From an uncultured cyanobacterium (GTDB lineage Bacteria; Cyanobacteriota; Cyanobacteriia; Cyanobacteriales; Geitlerinemataceae): 64,000 nt of DNA. Of this stretch, positions 47,452-56,057 are shown in pieces (positions within the stretch are counted from its first letter, which is position 1; the number at the start of each line of letters is the position of its first letter). The notes below the pieces were generated by a model. That model searched no databases and was not told where the DNA came from. It worked only from the letters and a program-made list of their open reading frames with translations. The stretch is from positions 38,378 to 102,377 of the forward strand of contig CALCCD010000108.1 of NCBI GenBank assembly GCA_937899645.1, written 5' to 3'. A program made the position numbers and the translations under genes.

Positions 47452-48121
47452 GATTAAATATCCTCTCCAAGTCTTAAATCTAGTTTTGCTGGGAGCGGCT
47501 TAGGAATCTCCAACTCCTGAGTAAGAGTGTATCGGATTGCGGCGATTTAAAAAAATCAAATAGCAACTCAAACGTATTTTGTTGGCGTCCATAAGCTGCG
47601 TTAATGCGCAGTACTTTGCAGCCATTTCTCGATACTAGAATAGATTGTCAGTAAGCCATATTTATTACGGAGCAAGAGTCCTGACTGTCTTTGTGGATAA
47701 TCTCGAAGCATTATCTCTGTCAAGCTTTTGACTTCTCAATCGCATGCCCCGATCGCAAGCAAGAAGATCTCTAGACAACACAGCCAAGATGAACCTTCGT
47801 CAAAAATCTCTTTTCAAATATCGCCGTTAGAAAGACTTCAAAGCAATAAGCTCCCTGCCGAAAACTTATGTCAATAAGCAATTCTCGAGCGAGATCGCGA
47901 CAATTGGCACGTAACTGAAATGCCGCTCGATCTGTTTGATAATTCCTAGCAATTAGCAAATCGTCCCGATCGACAGACCCGCCCAACGATCGCCAACGAC
48001 TTCCCACATGTCAAATTGACGGATCGGCTCGACGAACTCGACTTCAGGCCGTCACCAGGAGCGCAGACGACGGGCAGACGGCCTATGCTACCTTGAGCGC
48101 ACACTCGACCCCGCTCCACAC
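47452..48121. other. AT-rich divergent region upstream of speA
   Basis: About 670 bases, visibly more AT-rich than its neighbours, with no supported gene. A 78-codon minus-strand frame at 47771-48007 has a plausible composition but no recognisable domain or ribosome site, and I leave it out. Promoters for the DUF5132 operon and for speA must lie here. GCGTTAATGCGC-like palindromic sequence occurs near 47608. Confidence 0.45.
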
Positions 48122-50095
48122 ATGGTTCTCGCTTCGCCCAGCCCCGATTTTCAGGCAGATGCCAAACAAAACGCCGATCGCAACGATCAGCCCGCGGAAA
48201 GCGAGCGCTGGACGATCGAGCGCAGCGAAGATCTCTACCGGATTCGCGGTTGGGGCGAGCCGTACTTCGGCATCAATGCCGCCGGTCGCGTCACCGTCTC
48301 GCCGAAAGGCGATCGCGGCGGGGCGATCGACCTTTACGAGCTGGTCGAGTCGCTAAAGCAGCGCAACCTCGGTCTGCCGCTGCTGATCCGCTTCTCGGAC
48401 ATTCTCGAAGATCGCCTCGAACGCCTCAATGCCTGCTTTGCCAAGGCGATCGCCCGCTACAGCTACCCCGGTCAATATCGCGGCGTTTTCCCCGTTAAGT
48501 GCAACCAGCAGCGCCACGTCGTCGAGGATTTGGTGCGCTTCGGCGTGCCGCACGGGTTTGGCCTGGAAGCCGGATCGAAGCCGGAACTGCTGATCGCCCT
48601 GGCGATGCTCGAAGCGCCCGGTTCGCTGCTGATCTGCAACGGCTATAAGGATCGTGGCTACATGGAGACGGCGATGCTGGCACAGAAGCTGGGTCATTTG
48701 CCGATCGTCGTCCTCGAGCAGCCGGAGGAAGTGGATCTGGCGATCGAGGTGGCACGGAAGCTGGGCGTGACGCCGTGTCTGGGCGTGCGCTCGAAGCTCT
48801 GCGCCAAGGGCGTCGGGCGTTGGGGGACTTCCAGTGGCGATCGGGCGAAATTCGGCCTAAATCTGCCGGAGATCGTCGAGGCGGTCGAGAAGCTGCGCGG
48901 GGCGGATATGTTGGGCGGCTTGCAGCTCCTCCACTTCCATATTGGCTCGCAGATCTCCTCGATCGTCACGATTAAAGACGCCATCCGCGAGGCCGGTCAG
49001 ATTTATGTCGAGCTCGCGAAGCTCGGCGCGAACATGCAGTTCCTCGACGTGGGCGGCGGCCTCGCGGTGGACTACGACGGCTCGAAAACCAGCTTCTATG
49101 CCTCGAAGAACTACAACATGCAGAACTACGCCAACGACATCGTGGCGGAGGTGAAAGAAGCCTGCGAGGAGAAGGGCTGCGCCGTGCCGACGCTGGTGAG
49201 CGAGAGCGGTCGGGCGATCGCATCGCACCAGTCGGTGCTGATTTTCGATGTGGTCGGAACCAGCTCGCAGCCGAACTCCGTGCCGGTGTTGCCCACCGAG
49301 AAGGAGCATCTGGTGCTGCGAAATCTGCGCGAAACCTACAACTCGATCGACGCCGAAAACTTTCAGGAGCTGTATCACGACGCCGTCCAGTTCAAAGACG
49401 AGGCGATTAGCCTGTTCAACTTCGGCTATCTGAGCATCACCGAGCGCGCCAAGGCCGAGCAAATCTACTGGGCGAGCTGCCGCAAGATCCTCGAAATCGT
49501 CCGCACGCTGCCGGAAGTCCCGACGGAGTTTGAAGATCTGGAGCAAATCCTGGCGTCGATTTACTACATCAATCTCTCGATTTTTCAGTCCGCGCCAGAC
49601 TGCTGGGCGATCGACCAGCTTTTCCCAATTTTGCCGATCCACCGCCTCAACGAGGAGCCGACCGAACGCGGCACGCTGGCCGACCTGACCTGCGACAGCG
49701 ACGGCAAATTCGATCGGTTTATCGATCGCCTCGGCGTCAAGCCCAACCTGGAGCTACACTGCCACAATCCTGGCGAGCCGTACTACCTGGGTATGTTCCT
49801 GGTCGGCGCGTACCAGGAGATTATGGGCAACCTGCACAATATGTTCGGCGATACGAACACGGTTCACGTCCAGCTCACAAACCAGGGAGGTTACGCGATC
49901 GAGCATGTAGTCAAGGGCGACACGATGGACGCGGTGCTGAGCTATGTCCAGTACGACGGAGACGACCTGCTGGAGCGGATTCGGCAGGCGAGCGAGGCGG
50001 CGCTGCGGGCGGGGCGCATCGAGATTGAAGAGGCGCAGCGGTTGTTGGGGGCGTACGAGGAGGGGTTGCGGAGTTATACGTATCTAAACGTGTAG
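48122..50095 (+). CDS. speA: Biosynthetic arginine decarboxylase
   Basis: PLP enzyme that converts arginine to agmatine, the first step of polyamine synthesis. The 657-residue length fits SpeA. The PLP-lysine block is YRGVFPVKCNQQRHVVED. The phosphate-binding region includes LHFHIGSQISSI and FLDVGGGLAVDYDGS. The second active-site element appears in ISEGRA-like VSESGRAIASHQSVLI. C-terminal PDCWAIDQLFPILPIHRLNE and GAYQEIMGNLHNMFGD complete the family. The ATG at 48122 is the natural start. The pot operon elsewhere in the window could import products of this pathway. Confidence 0.96.
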   Translation: MVLASPSPDFQADAKQNADRNDQPAESERWTIERSEDLYRIRGWGEPYFGINAAGRVTVSPKGDRGGAIDLYELVESLKQRNLGLPLLIRFSDILEDRLERLNACFAKAIARYSYPGQYRGVFPVKCNQQRHVVEDLVRFGVPHGFGLEAGSKPELLIALAMLEAPGSLLICNGYKDRGYMETAMLAQKLGHLPIVVLEQPEEVDLAIEVARKLGVTPCLGVRSKLCAKGVGRWGTSSGDRAKFGLNLPEIVEAVEKLRGADMLGGLQLLHFHIGSQISSIVTIKDAIREAGQIYVELAKLGANMQFLDVGGGLAVDYDGSKTSFYASKNYNMQNYANDIVAEVKEACEEKGCAVPTLVSESGRAIASHQSVLIFDVVGTSSQPNSVPVLPTEKEHLVLRNLRETYNSIDAENFQELYHDAVQFKDEAISLFNFGYLSITERAKAEQIYWASCRKILEIVRTLPEVPTEFEDLEQILASIYYINLSIFQSAPDCWAIDQLFPILPIHRLNEEPTERGTLADLTCDSDGKFDRFIDRLGVKPNLELHCHNPGEPYYLGMFLVGAYQEIMGNLHNMFGDTNTVHVQLTNQGGYAIEHVVKGDTMDAVLSYVQYDGDDLLERIRQASEAALRAGRIEIEEAQRLLGAYEEGLRSYTYLNV

Positions 50096-50255
50096 GGCGA
50101 TCGACCCGAGCGCGCGAAGCTAACAGACCGATGCGACCCGAGGCAGCGCGATGATACTTCTCGATCGGGATGCGAGCGACACGTTTAGCTCGTTTTTTCA
50201 GCTTTCCCACGCCTTAATACGTTACACACTCATTACATACGCAATAAATCTCCAT

Positions 50256-50288
50256 AAAAAAAGAGAGTCCCACTCTCGCGGGACTCTC
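50256..50288 (-). terminator. doxX intrinsic terminator
   Basis: On the minus strand GAGAGTCCC, loop GCGAGAGT, GGGACTCTC, then seven T. It lies about 73 bases beyond the doxX stop and between the convergent speA and doxX genes. On the plus strand there is no T tract, so it should act mainly on doxX. Confidence 0.88.
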
Positions 50289-50360
50289 AAGCGTATTGAA
50301 GACAGCTACGAACTCATTTAGTAGCGATCGAGTTCGAGAGCTGGCTCTGTTTCGCTTTCT

Positions 50361-50918
50361 CTATCGTTGCGCTGCGGGCTCTTTCGCTGCGGGAGCCTCA
50401 GCAGACTCGTACGCACGCTCCAGACCCATGATCGACTTCTCGCGATTCGAGAGAGCATTTTTGTCCAGGGCGTTGGCGATCGTTGCATCGAACGAGTACA
50501 GACCCGCACCGTTCAGAGCAAAGAACAGGAACACTGCACCGTAGAGTGCCGACAGCTCCAGGTAAGGCAGGCTGAAGCCCGCAACCAAGACGTGGTGGTA
50601 CATTGCGACGCACATCGTGCCGAACAGGCCGAGGGCTGCGGGGCGGGTCAGGATGCCGAAAGCGACCAGCGGCGCACCAAGAAGTTCGGTGTAGGCGGCA
50701 ATGTAGCTCAGGAAAATCGGGAACGGCAGACCGAGGAATGCAACGTAGGCTTCGGCGAAGCCCTCAATATCTGCGAGCTTGTTCGCGCCATTGTGAACCA
50801 TCACGACGCCTGCAACGACGCGCAGAACCGCCCAGGCGATTTGCATGGACGTGCTTGGAGCGTTACTGGGCTGAAACATGCGCACGAGCAGTGCGCGCGG
50901 GGAGGTGGATACCGTCAT
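50361..50918 (-). CDS. DoxX family membrane protein
   Basis: A 185-residue integral membrane protein with four hydrophobic helices at about 28-50, 75-95, 105-125 and 135-155. Family features include VLRVVAGVVMVHNGANKLAD, AAYTELLGAPLVAFGILTRP and MCVAMYHHVLVAG with paired His. DoxX proteins are linked to redox stress and quinol-related activities in other bacteria; the role here is unknown. The C-terminus is Ala/Glu-rich and cytoplasmic. A strong terminator follows. Confidence 0.85.
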   Translation of the reverse strand: MTVSTSPRALLVRMFQPSNAPSTSMQIAWAVLRVVAGVVMVHNGANKLADIEGFAEAYVAFLGLPFPIFLSYIAAYTELLGAPLVAFGILTRPAALGLFGTMCVAMYHHVLVAGFSLPYLELSALYGAVFLFFALNGAGLYSFDATIANALDKNALSNREKSIMGLERAYESAEAPAAKEPAAQR

Positions 50919-51183
50919 AACTGACTGTAAGGTTTTAAGATCTATTTACGTATGTTAACCAATTTTAATGAATTCCGACAGTGCTACACCATAATTCAAG
51001 CCGCGCTTCCCTCGCGGGTATCGAGGTCTGGATATCCGTTACGAGTCTGTGTCCTGCTGGGGCGAGGAGATACGGGCGCAGGCGAGCGGGCCGCAAAATA
51101 TATGAAGATGCGAGAGAGAAACCTGAGAAGGCGGCCAGAAAATGAATATTCCTAGCTGCGATGGAACACGCTCCGCTCTAGAT

Positions 51184-52290
51184 TTACGCTTTCAGGTCGG
51201 GACGCAGGCCGCGATCGAACTGGCGGCGGGCCTCGTAAAGGTGGCTCGGCGCGGGGCTGAGCGTGTCGTAGATGACGATCGCGTTAGTCAGGTTGCGCTC
51301 GGGCCGGACGACAATTTCGCCGCGATAGGCCAGCCCTTGGGACGCGCCGCCGTCGAGGTTCATGGCTTGATAGCAGCCGATCGCCTTCATCAGGTCGGCA
51401 GTGCGTTCGAGGCTGAGCGGCGCGGCGAAGTTCACCAACACCAGCTCGTTTCCGGACTTGGGATAGCCGATCGCGCAGCGATAGGCCGCCGACAGCACGC
51501 TGGGGTCGCGAAAACCTTCGCCGTGGGGCGCGAGGTAAATCTCGCCGTCGCGCAACAGTCGTGGGCCGCAGGTCAGTGAAAACCAGTGGTCTTGCCAGTC
51601 GGGCTTGCCCTCGGCCCGCGCCGTAATCATCTCCAGCTTGCGGTTGGCCTTGATGCCCAGGGTCGTGCCGTAGTTTTCCCAGGGGCTGTATTTCAGCACG
51701 CGCCCCCCGGCCAGCAGGTTGCCGAGGACATGCTTGTTGGCGTCCGTACCGAAAAACGTCCCGTTGCAGACGGCGGCGGCGTGGGCGCGATCGACCATAT
51801 TCGCAAAGGGCTCGTCGCCGTAGCTGCCGCGCGAACTGTTGGCGTAGGGGGCGTCGTTGGCCACGGCGATCGTCAGCAGGGTTTGGGGCGATCGCAGATC
51901 GACGGTGAGGCGGTGGAACGGGACGCCCAGCAGGCGGGTGGACTCGTAACGGACGGGCGTGCCGGAGCCGAATCCGGGAGGCGAGATCGAATCGAACGGT
52001 GCGGACTGACGCGGCCAGTTGAGTGGCAGTTCGGATGGCAGCGGCAGATTTTGGGGTGCGTTGAGGGCTTGCAGGGCGTCGTCGCGACGCCAATCGACGA
52101 TCGCCAGGGCGCGGTTGAGGGCGTCGCGGGCGATCGGGCTCCAGGCGCGTCCGAACTGCTGGCGGTTGGACTCCGATCGGAAAAATTCGCGGGCGAGCTT
52201 CGCGGTTCCCAGTCCGAGCAGGGCCAGCAGGAGCCGCCGCCGGAGGGGCGATCGGCGCGGTGGGTTGGCGGAGCGAGTAGACTCAGTCAC
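51184..52290 (-). CDS. Phosphodiester glycosidase family (NAGPA-like) protein
   Basis: A 368-residue exported protein. A signal-anchor LLLALLGLGTAKLAREFF lies at ~18-36. The phosphodiester-glycosidase domain (residues ~120-355) keeps its pattern: CNGTFFGTDANKHVLGNLLA, LVLVNFAAPLSLERTADLMK, and the hallmark AMNLDGGASQGLAYRGEIV. The human homologue removes GlcNAc from GlcNAc-1-P-mannose; bacterial members are linked to exopolysaccharides or teichoic-type polymers. Substrate here is unknown. A 265-base gap separates it from doxX. Confidence 0.85.
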   Translation of the reverse strand: MTESTRSANPPRRSPLRRRLLLALLGLGTAKLAREFFRSESNRQQFGRAWSPIARDALNRALAIVDWRRDDALQALNAPQNLPLPSELPLNWPRQSAPFDSISPPGFGSGTPVRYESTRLLGVPFHRLTVDLRSPQTLLTIAVANDAPYANSSRGSYGDEPFANMVDRAHAAAVCNGTFFGTDANKHVLGNLLAGGRVLKYSPWENYGTTLGIKANRKLEMITARAEGKPDWQDHWFSLTCGPRLLRDGEIYLAPHGEGFRDPSVLSAAYRCAIGYPKSGNELVLVNFAAPLSLERTADLMKAIGCYQAMNLDGGASQGLAYRGEIVVRPERNLTNAIVIYDTLSPAPSHLYEARRQFDRGLRPDLKA

Positions 52291-52606
52291 GGCAGTACGG
52301 CGATCGAGCGGTCGATCGGGAGACGGTTCGCACGGCGATCTCGTTCTGAAGGTGTCGCGGGACTTGTTTCAGCTGTTTCGTCAAGGCCGTTTTGGCTGGC
52401 GAGTCCCGATCTCGATTCTCATTAATCTCGCGAAGGCCCGAAATCATCTGCATTAGTTGAAAAACACGGCTTCAAAGTCAGACGTTTAAAACGAGCGACT
52501 TCTCTCCGATGATGTTCCTGGCGGTTGCGTCTGAGACAGAGCCGACGCACTCCGCCCTAGGATATGGAGAGCGGCGACGGCAATTTGACAGGCAGCGAAC
52601 AGACCT
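52291..52606. other. Divergent region between glycosidase and radical-SAM gene
   Basis: About 316 bases. No gene is supported; short frames look like shadows. Promoters of both flanking genes should lie here. Confidence 0.45.
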
Positions 52607-53596
52607 ATGGGTCGGGAAATTTTTGAGGGTTACACCGACGACAAGGCCACCGAGGATGGGGCGGCGAATGGGGCGGCAGTGCGAGTACGCGAACGGCTCG
52701 CGGGAGCCAATATTTATGCCAAAGCGGCGCGATCGATCCTCAATCCGGCCTCGGGCTATATCCAAGCTTACGACTTTACGCTCAATCCCTATCGCGGCTG
52801 CCAGTACGGGTGCAGCTACTGTTACGCGACGGCCTTTAGCCCCAACGCCAAAATGCGCGACGATTGGGGCAACTGGGTGATCGTCAAGGACAATGCCGCG
52901 ACACTGCTCGGCAAAGAGCTGGCCCGCTGGTACAAGGGCGATCGCGATCGCCCGCCGAGCATCTACATGAGCACCGTGACCGACCCCTATCAACCGATCG
53001 AGAGCCGCGCGCGCCTGACGCGATCGCTGCTGGAAGTGATGCTCGATCGCCCGGCGTGCGAGCAGCCCACGCTGGTGGTGCAGACCCGCAGCCCGATGGT
53101 CTGGCGCGATCGAGACTTGCTCCACCGCTTCGAGCGCGTGCGGGTCAATATCAGCATCCCCACCGGCAGCGACGCCGTCCGTCGGGACTTCGAGCCGCGA
53201 TCGCCGAGCGTCAAAGCCCGCATCAATACCCTGAAAAAGCTCCGCTACACCGCGCCGTTCGACTCGCAGCTCAAGCTCTCGGCAACGGTGACGCCATTTT
53301 TGCCGACCTTTGGCGCGATCGACGGCGAGCGTACGGACGGCGAGGAGTCGGACGACCTCGATCGACTGGCGCGCGGCCTGGCCTGCGCCGATCGCGTCGT
53401 TTTTCAGCCGTTCCACCCCAGCGGCGGCGGTCGCCTCAGCGCCACCACCCGCGAGGCCGCGATCGCCCTGCGCGCCAAATACGCAGACTGGTACGCCCGC
53501 GAGGCCGACTACAGCCGCTGCCTGCGCGACAAGCTGCGACGCTACGCCCCCGACCTGGAGATCCTCGACGGCGCGGAGGGGTTCGGCTATGCCTAA
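52607..53596 (+). CDS. SPL-family radical SAM protein
   Basis: A 329-residue radical S-adenosylmethionine protein of the spore-photoproduct-lyase-like/Rv2578c group. The [4Fe-4S] motif is CQYGCSYCYA (CxxxCxxC) near residue 65. SAM-binding elements appear in IYMSTVTDPYQPIESRARLT and TLVVQTRSP. The C-terminal part includes LSATVTPFLPTFGAID and FQPFHPSGGG. The reaction is unknown. Its stop overlaps the next gene's start by eight bases, so the two are translationally coupled. Confidence 0.88.
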   Translation: MGREIFEGYTDDKATEDGAANGAAVRVRERLAGANIYAKAARSILNPASGYIQAYDFTLNPYRGCQYGCSYCYATAFSPNAKMRDDWGNWVIVKDNAATLLGKELARWYKGDRDRPPSIYMSTVTDPYQPIESRARLTRSLLEVMLDRPACEQPTLVVQTRSPMVWRDRDLLHRFERVRVNISIPTGSDAVRRDFEPRSPSVKARINTLKKLRYTAPFDSQLKLSATVTPFLPTFGAIDGERTDGEESDDLDRLARGLACADRVVFQPFHPSGGGRLSATTREAAIALRAKYADWYAREADYSRCLRDKLRRYAPDLEILDGAEGFGYA

Positions 53597-54893
53597 AAGC
53601 GAGTTCGAGAAGCGTCGCCAGCGGTTGCGAACGTCGTCGTGGCGCTCTAAGTTGCGAGGCTACTGGCTGACGTTGCAGTTGACGATCGCGCTGTGGCGCA
53701 GCGACGAACACCACGCCAAAGAGATCCTGCTCGAGATCAAACAGACGGTGCGCCCACTGCCCGCTTTCGCCCAGTGGTTCGAGCTCAACCAGCGCGATCG
53801 CACGCCCCGACGCACCATCGCGCCGACCCTGAAAAGCGACGCCTACCTCACCGCCGATCGCGCCGCCGTCACCGACATCGCCCAGCGGCTGAAGCTGAAC
53901 CAGCGCGATGCCGGACTGGTGCAGTGTACCGGCATCGACGAGCGCGTCTTTCGGCCTCTGGAAACCTGCCTGAGTAAATTCGTGCGGACGGAGTTCGAGA
54001 AGCGCCAGCAGCGCGATCCCCACCACTTCCACGACGAGCTGCACCGGGCGATCGTCGATCTCGACGGCCTCAGAAAGGGCATCGACCCGGACGACTCCAG
54101 CCCGCAGATGCCCTACGTCTACCTGACGCGCTATCTGCTCGACAACGTCTACGGGGCGTATCTCGCTTGGTTTTGGGTTTATCAGCGCGGCCTGCTGTCG
54201 GCGAACTTCAGCATCTTGGATATTGCGGCGGGGCCGGGAAGCATGGCGATCGGGCTGTCGCTGCTGCTGCAAAGCGTCGGCCAGACCGTAGCCCTGCCGG
54301 AGCTAAATATTGCCTACGCCTCCCTCGAGCAGCGAGACGCTATCCAGTATCGCGGCCTGCAATTTTGGCGGCGCTACAACACCGCAATCGCCGATCGCCT
54401 GCGGCCCATCGGGCTGTTTTTTCAGTTTCACACCTTCGATCTGTTCGACTACACCAGCCAAGCGCAGCGCCTGCCCGACAAGCGCTTTAACTTCATCACG
54501 ATTTCTCACTGCTTTTTTGCCGACGCCGATCGCTACGATCGCTCCGTGGCCGTATACCGCCAAATCTTCCGCGATCGGCTCGCCCCCGAGGGCCTGGTGC
54601 TGCTCCTGATCCAGTGGTCGAAACTGCCCGGACGCACCCGCGATTGCAGCTTGGAAACCGAGCGCGAGCTGCTACATCGTTTCGTCGAACTCGATCTAGG
54701 GCTGGAGCTGGCCTGGGGCCGCTACATTTCCTCCACCGGACAGCGCGACAAAATTGAAAGCTTTACGCAGTTCGTTCGCCAGCACTGCCCGCCCCAGCCC
54801 GAAATCAGTCGGGTCGCCCGCGACTACTTCGGCGAAACTCACACCAGCCATTACACCCTCGACGACTACATCATCCTGGCGCGGCAAGCCTGA
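53589..54893 (+). CDS. SAM-dependent methyltransferase-like protein
   Basis: A 434-residue protein. Residues ~1-190 are helical and unrecognised (LRGYWLTLQLTIALWRSDEH). At ~205-230 is a Rossmann-type SAM-binding motif, FSILDIAAGPGSMAIGLSLL, then LPELNIAYASLEQRDAIQY (motif II acidic residue) and FNFITISHCFFADADRYDRS. The C-terminal half has no clear target-specificity domain. The ATG at 53589 overlaps the radical SAM gene; the open frame continues upstream to 53310 but inside that gene. Coupled expression suggests a joint modification reaction, which is inference. Confidence 0.75.
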   Translation: MPKSEFEKRRQRLRTSSWRSKLRGYWLTLQLTIALWRSDEHHAKEILLEIKQTVRPLPAFAQWFELNQRDRTPRRTIAPTLKSDAYLTADRAAVTDIAQRLKLNQRDAGLVQCTGIDERVFRPLETCLSKFVRTEFEKRQQRDPHHFHDELHRAIVDLDGLRKGIDPDDSSPQMPYVYLTRYLLDNVYGAYLAWFWVYQRGLLSANFSILDIAAGPGSMAIGLSLLLQSVGQTVALPELNIAYASLEQRDAIQYRGLQFWRRYNTAIADRLRPIGLFFQFHTFDLFDYTSQAQRLPDKRFNFITISHCFFADADRYDRSVAVYRQIFRDRLAPEGLVLLLIQWSKLPGRTRDCSLETERELLHRFVELDLGLELAWGRYISSTGQRDKIESFTQFVRQHCPPQPEISRVARDYFGETHTSHYTLDDYIILARQA

Positions 54894-54983
54894 GCGGCAG
54901 TCCTGTCCGCCAACGGAGCCGATGCGGATGGGACTGCCGCAGATTGAACTCGACGCGGACTGGGCGACAGTCGAGCGGAATCG

Positions 54984-55706
54984 CTACAGCAAACCGCGCA
55001 TCGCCAGCTTCATGTCGCGTACGGCGCGCTCGAGGCCGACCATCGCCGCCCGCGCGACGATCGTGTGGCCGATATTGAGCTCCTCCATACCGTCGATGCA
55101 GGCCACTGGGTAAACGTTTAAATACGTCAGGCCATGTCCGGCATTGACGCGCAACCCCGCCGCGCGGGCGTACTGACAGCCGCGATTGAGAATCGATAGC
55201 TCCTTAGCGCGCGCTTCCTCGCCCTTCGCCTCGGCGTACTGCCCCGTGTGCAGCTCGATAAACTTCGCGCCCGTCTGCTTCGAGGCGTCGATTTGCGACT
55301 CTTCCGCGTCGATAAACATACTGACGGGAATGCCCGCACCCTCGAGCTTGCCAACGATCTCGTTCATGCGCGCCTGCTGACCGGTCACGTCGAGCCCGCC
55401 CTCGGTGGTCACTTCCTCCCGGCGCTCGGGGACTAGCGTCACGTAGTCTGGCTGGAGATCGAGGGCGATCGCCAGCATCTCATTCGTCGCCGCCATCTCC
55501 AGATTCAGGTGAGTGCTGACGGTTTTGCGGAGGAGGTAGAGGTCGCGATCCTGCATGTGGCGGCGGTCTTCGCGCAGGTGCGCCGTGATACCATCCGCGC
55601 CGCCCAGCTCGGCTAGCACGGCCCCGGCGATCGGGTCGGGCTCGGTGGTCTGACGGGCTTGGCGGATCGTGGCGATATGGTCGATGTTGACGCCTAGGGT
55701 CAGCAA
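54984..55706 (-). CDS. pdxJ: Pyridoxine 5'-phosphate synthase
   Basis: Condenses 1-deoxyxylulose-5-phosphate with 3-amino-2-oxopropyl phosphate to form pyridoxine phosphate. From the TTG at 55706 the protein is 240 residues and opens (M)[18 protein letters not shown], exactly at the conserved N-terminus. Further blocks are [42 protein letters not shown] and [17 protein letters not shown] box lies nine bases before the TTG. An ATG at 55754 would add 16 unconserved residues. Confidence 0.93.
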   Translation of the reverse strand: MLTLGVNIDHIATIRQARQTTEPDPIAGAVLAELGGADGITAHLREDRRHMQDRDLYLLRKTVSTHLNLEMAATNEMLAIALDLQPDYVTLVPERREEVTTEGGLDVTGQQARMNEIVGKLEGAGIPVSMFIDAEESQIDASKQTGAKFIELHTGQYAEAKGEEARAKELSILNRGCQYARAAGLRVNAGHGLTYLNVYPVACIDGMEELNIGHTIVARAAMVGLERAVRDMKLAMRGLL

Positions 55707-56057
55707 GGGCGGTGTCTCCGGCGAATGGGGCGATCGAAACAGAACATTCCCCATATTTTAGGGGCTTGGAGTTTTGTCCGCGATGAAGGGTTGGGCGGAG
55801 CGATCGCACAATCCGGCGCGAGATTTTCAGTGTGGCCGGGTGCCTGGGCGACGATCGAAGACGGGCAGTCGTCGCCCAGAGGTCTCCATCTATCAGTGGT
55901 TTTGGAATCTGTGAAACGGCGAAGTGTGAGTTTATAGCGAGTCTGTACTGAGTTTCGCTGAGGTTTCACGGCAGTTCGCGTAAACTATGCGTATTCAAAT
56001 ATGCGTATTCAAATATGCGTATTCAAATTGAATCTCTAGCCCAGGCGGGGGGCAAAC
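55707..56057. other. Region between pdxJ and the CHAT gene
   Basis: About 350 bases between divergent genes. No gene is supported. It contains the three tandem 14-mers at 55987-56028 immediately before the CHAT start. Confidence 0.5.
55987..56028 (+). repeat. Three perfect tandem copies of ATGCGTATTCAAAT
   Basis: Copies lie at 55987-56000, 56001-56014 and 56015-56028 without a single mismatch, 30 bases before the CHAT start codon. The unit is 14 bases, so slippage would shift spacing in the promoter or leader rather than a reading frame. It could be an operator array or a variable tract. Confidence 0.9.

Noticed and set aside
47771..48007. 78-codon minus-strand frame in the AT-rich gap
   Set aside because: Plausible amino-acid composition but no domain, ribosome site or terminator; left as intergenic.
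55987..56028. 14-bp tandem repeats as iterons of a replication origin
   Set aside because: Only three copies, with no replication-initiator gene or DnaA-box cluster nearby; a promoter role for the CHAT gene is more likely.
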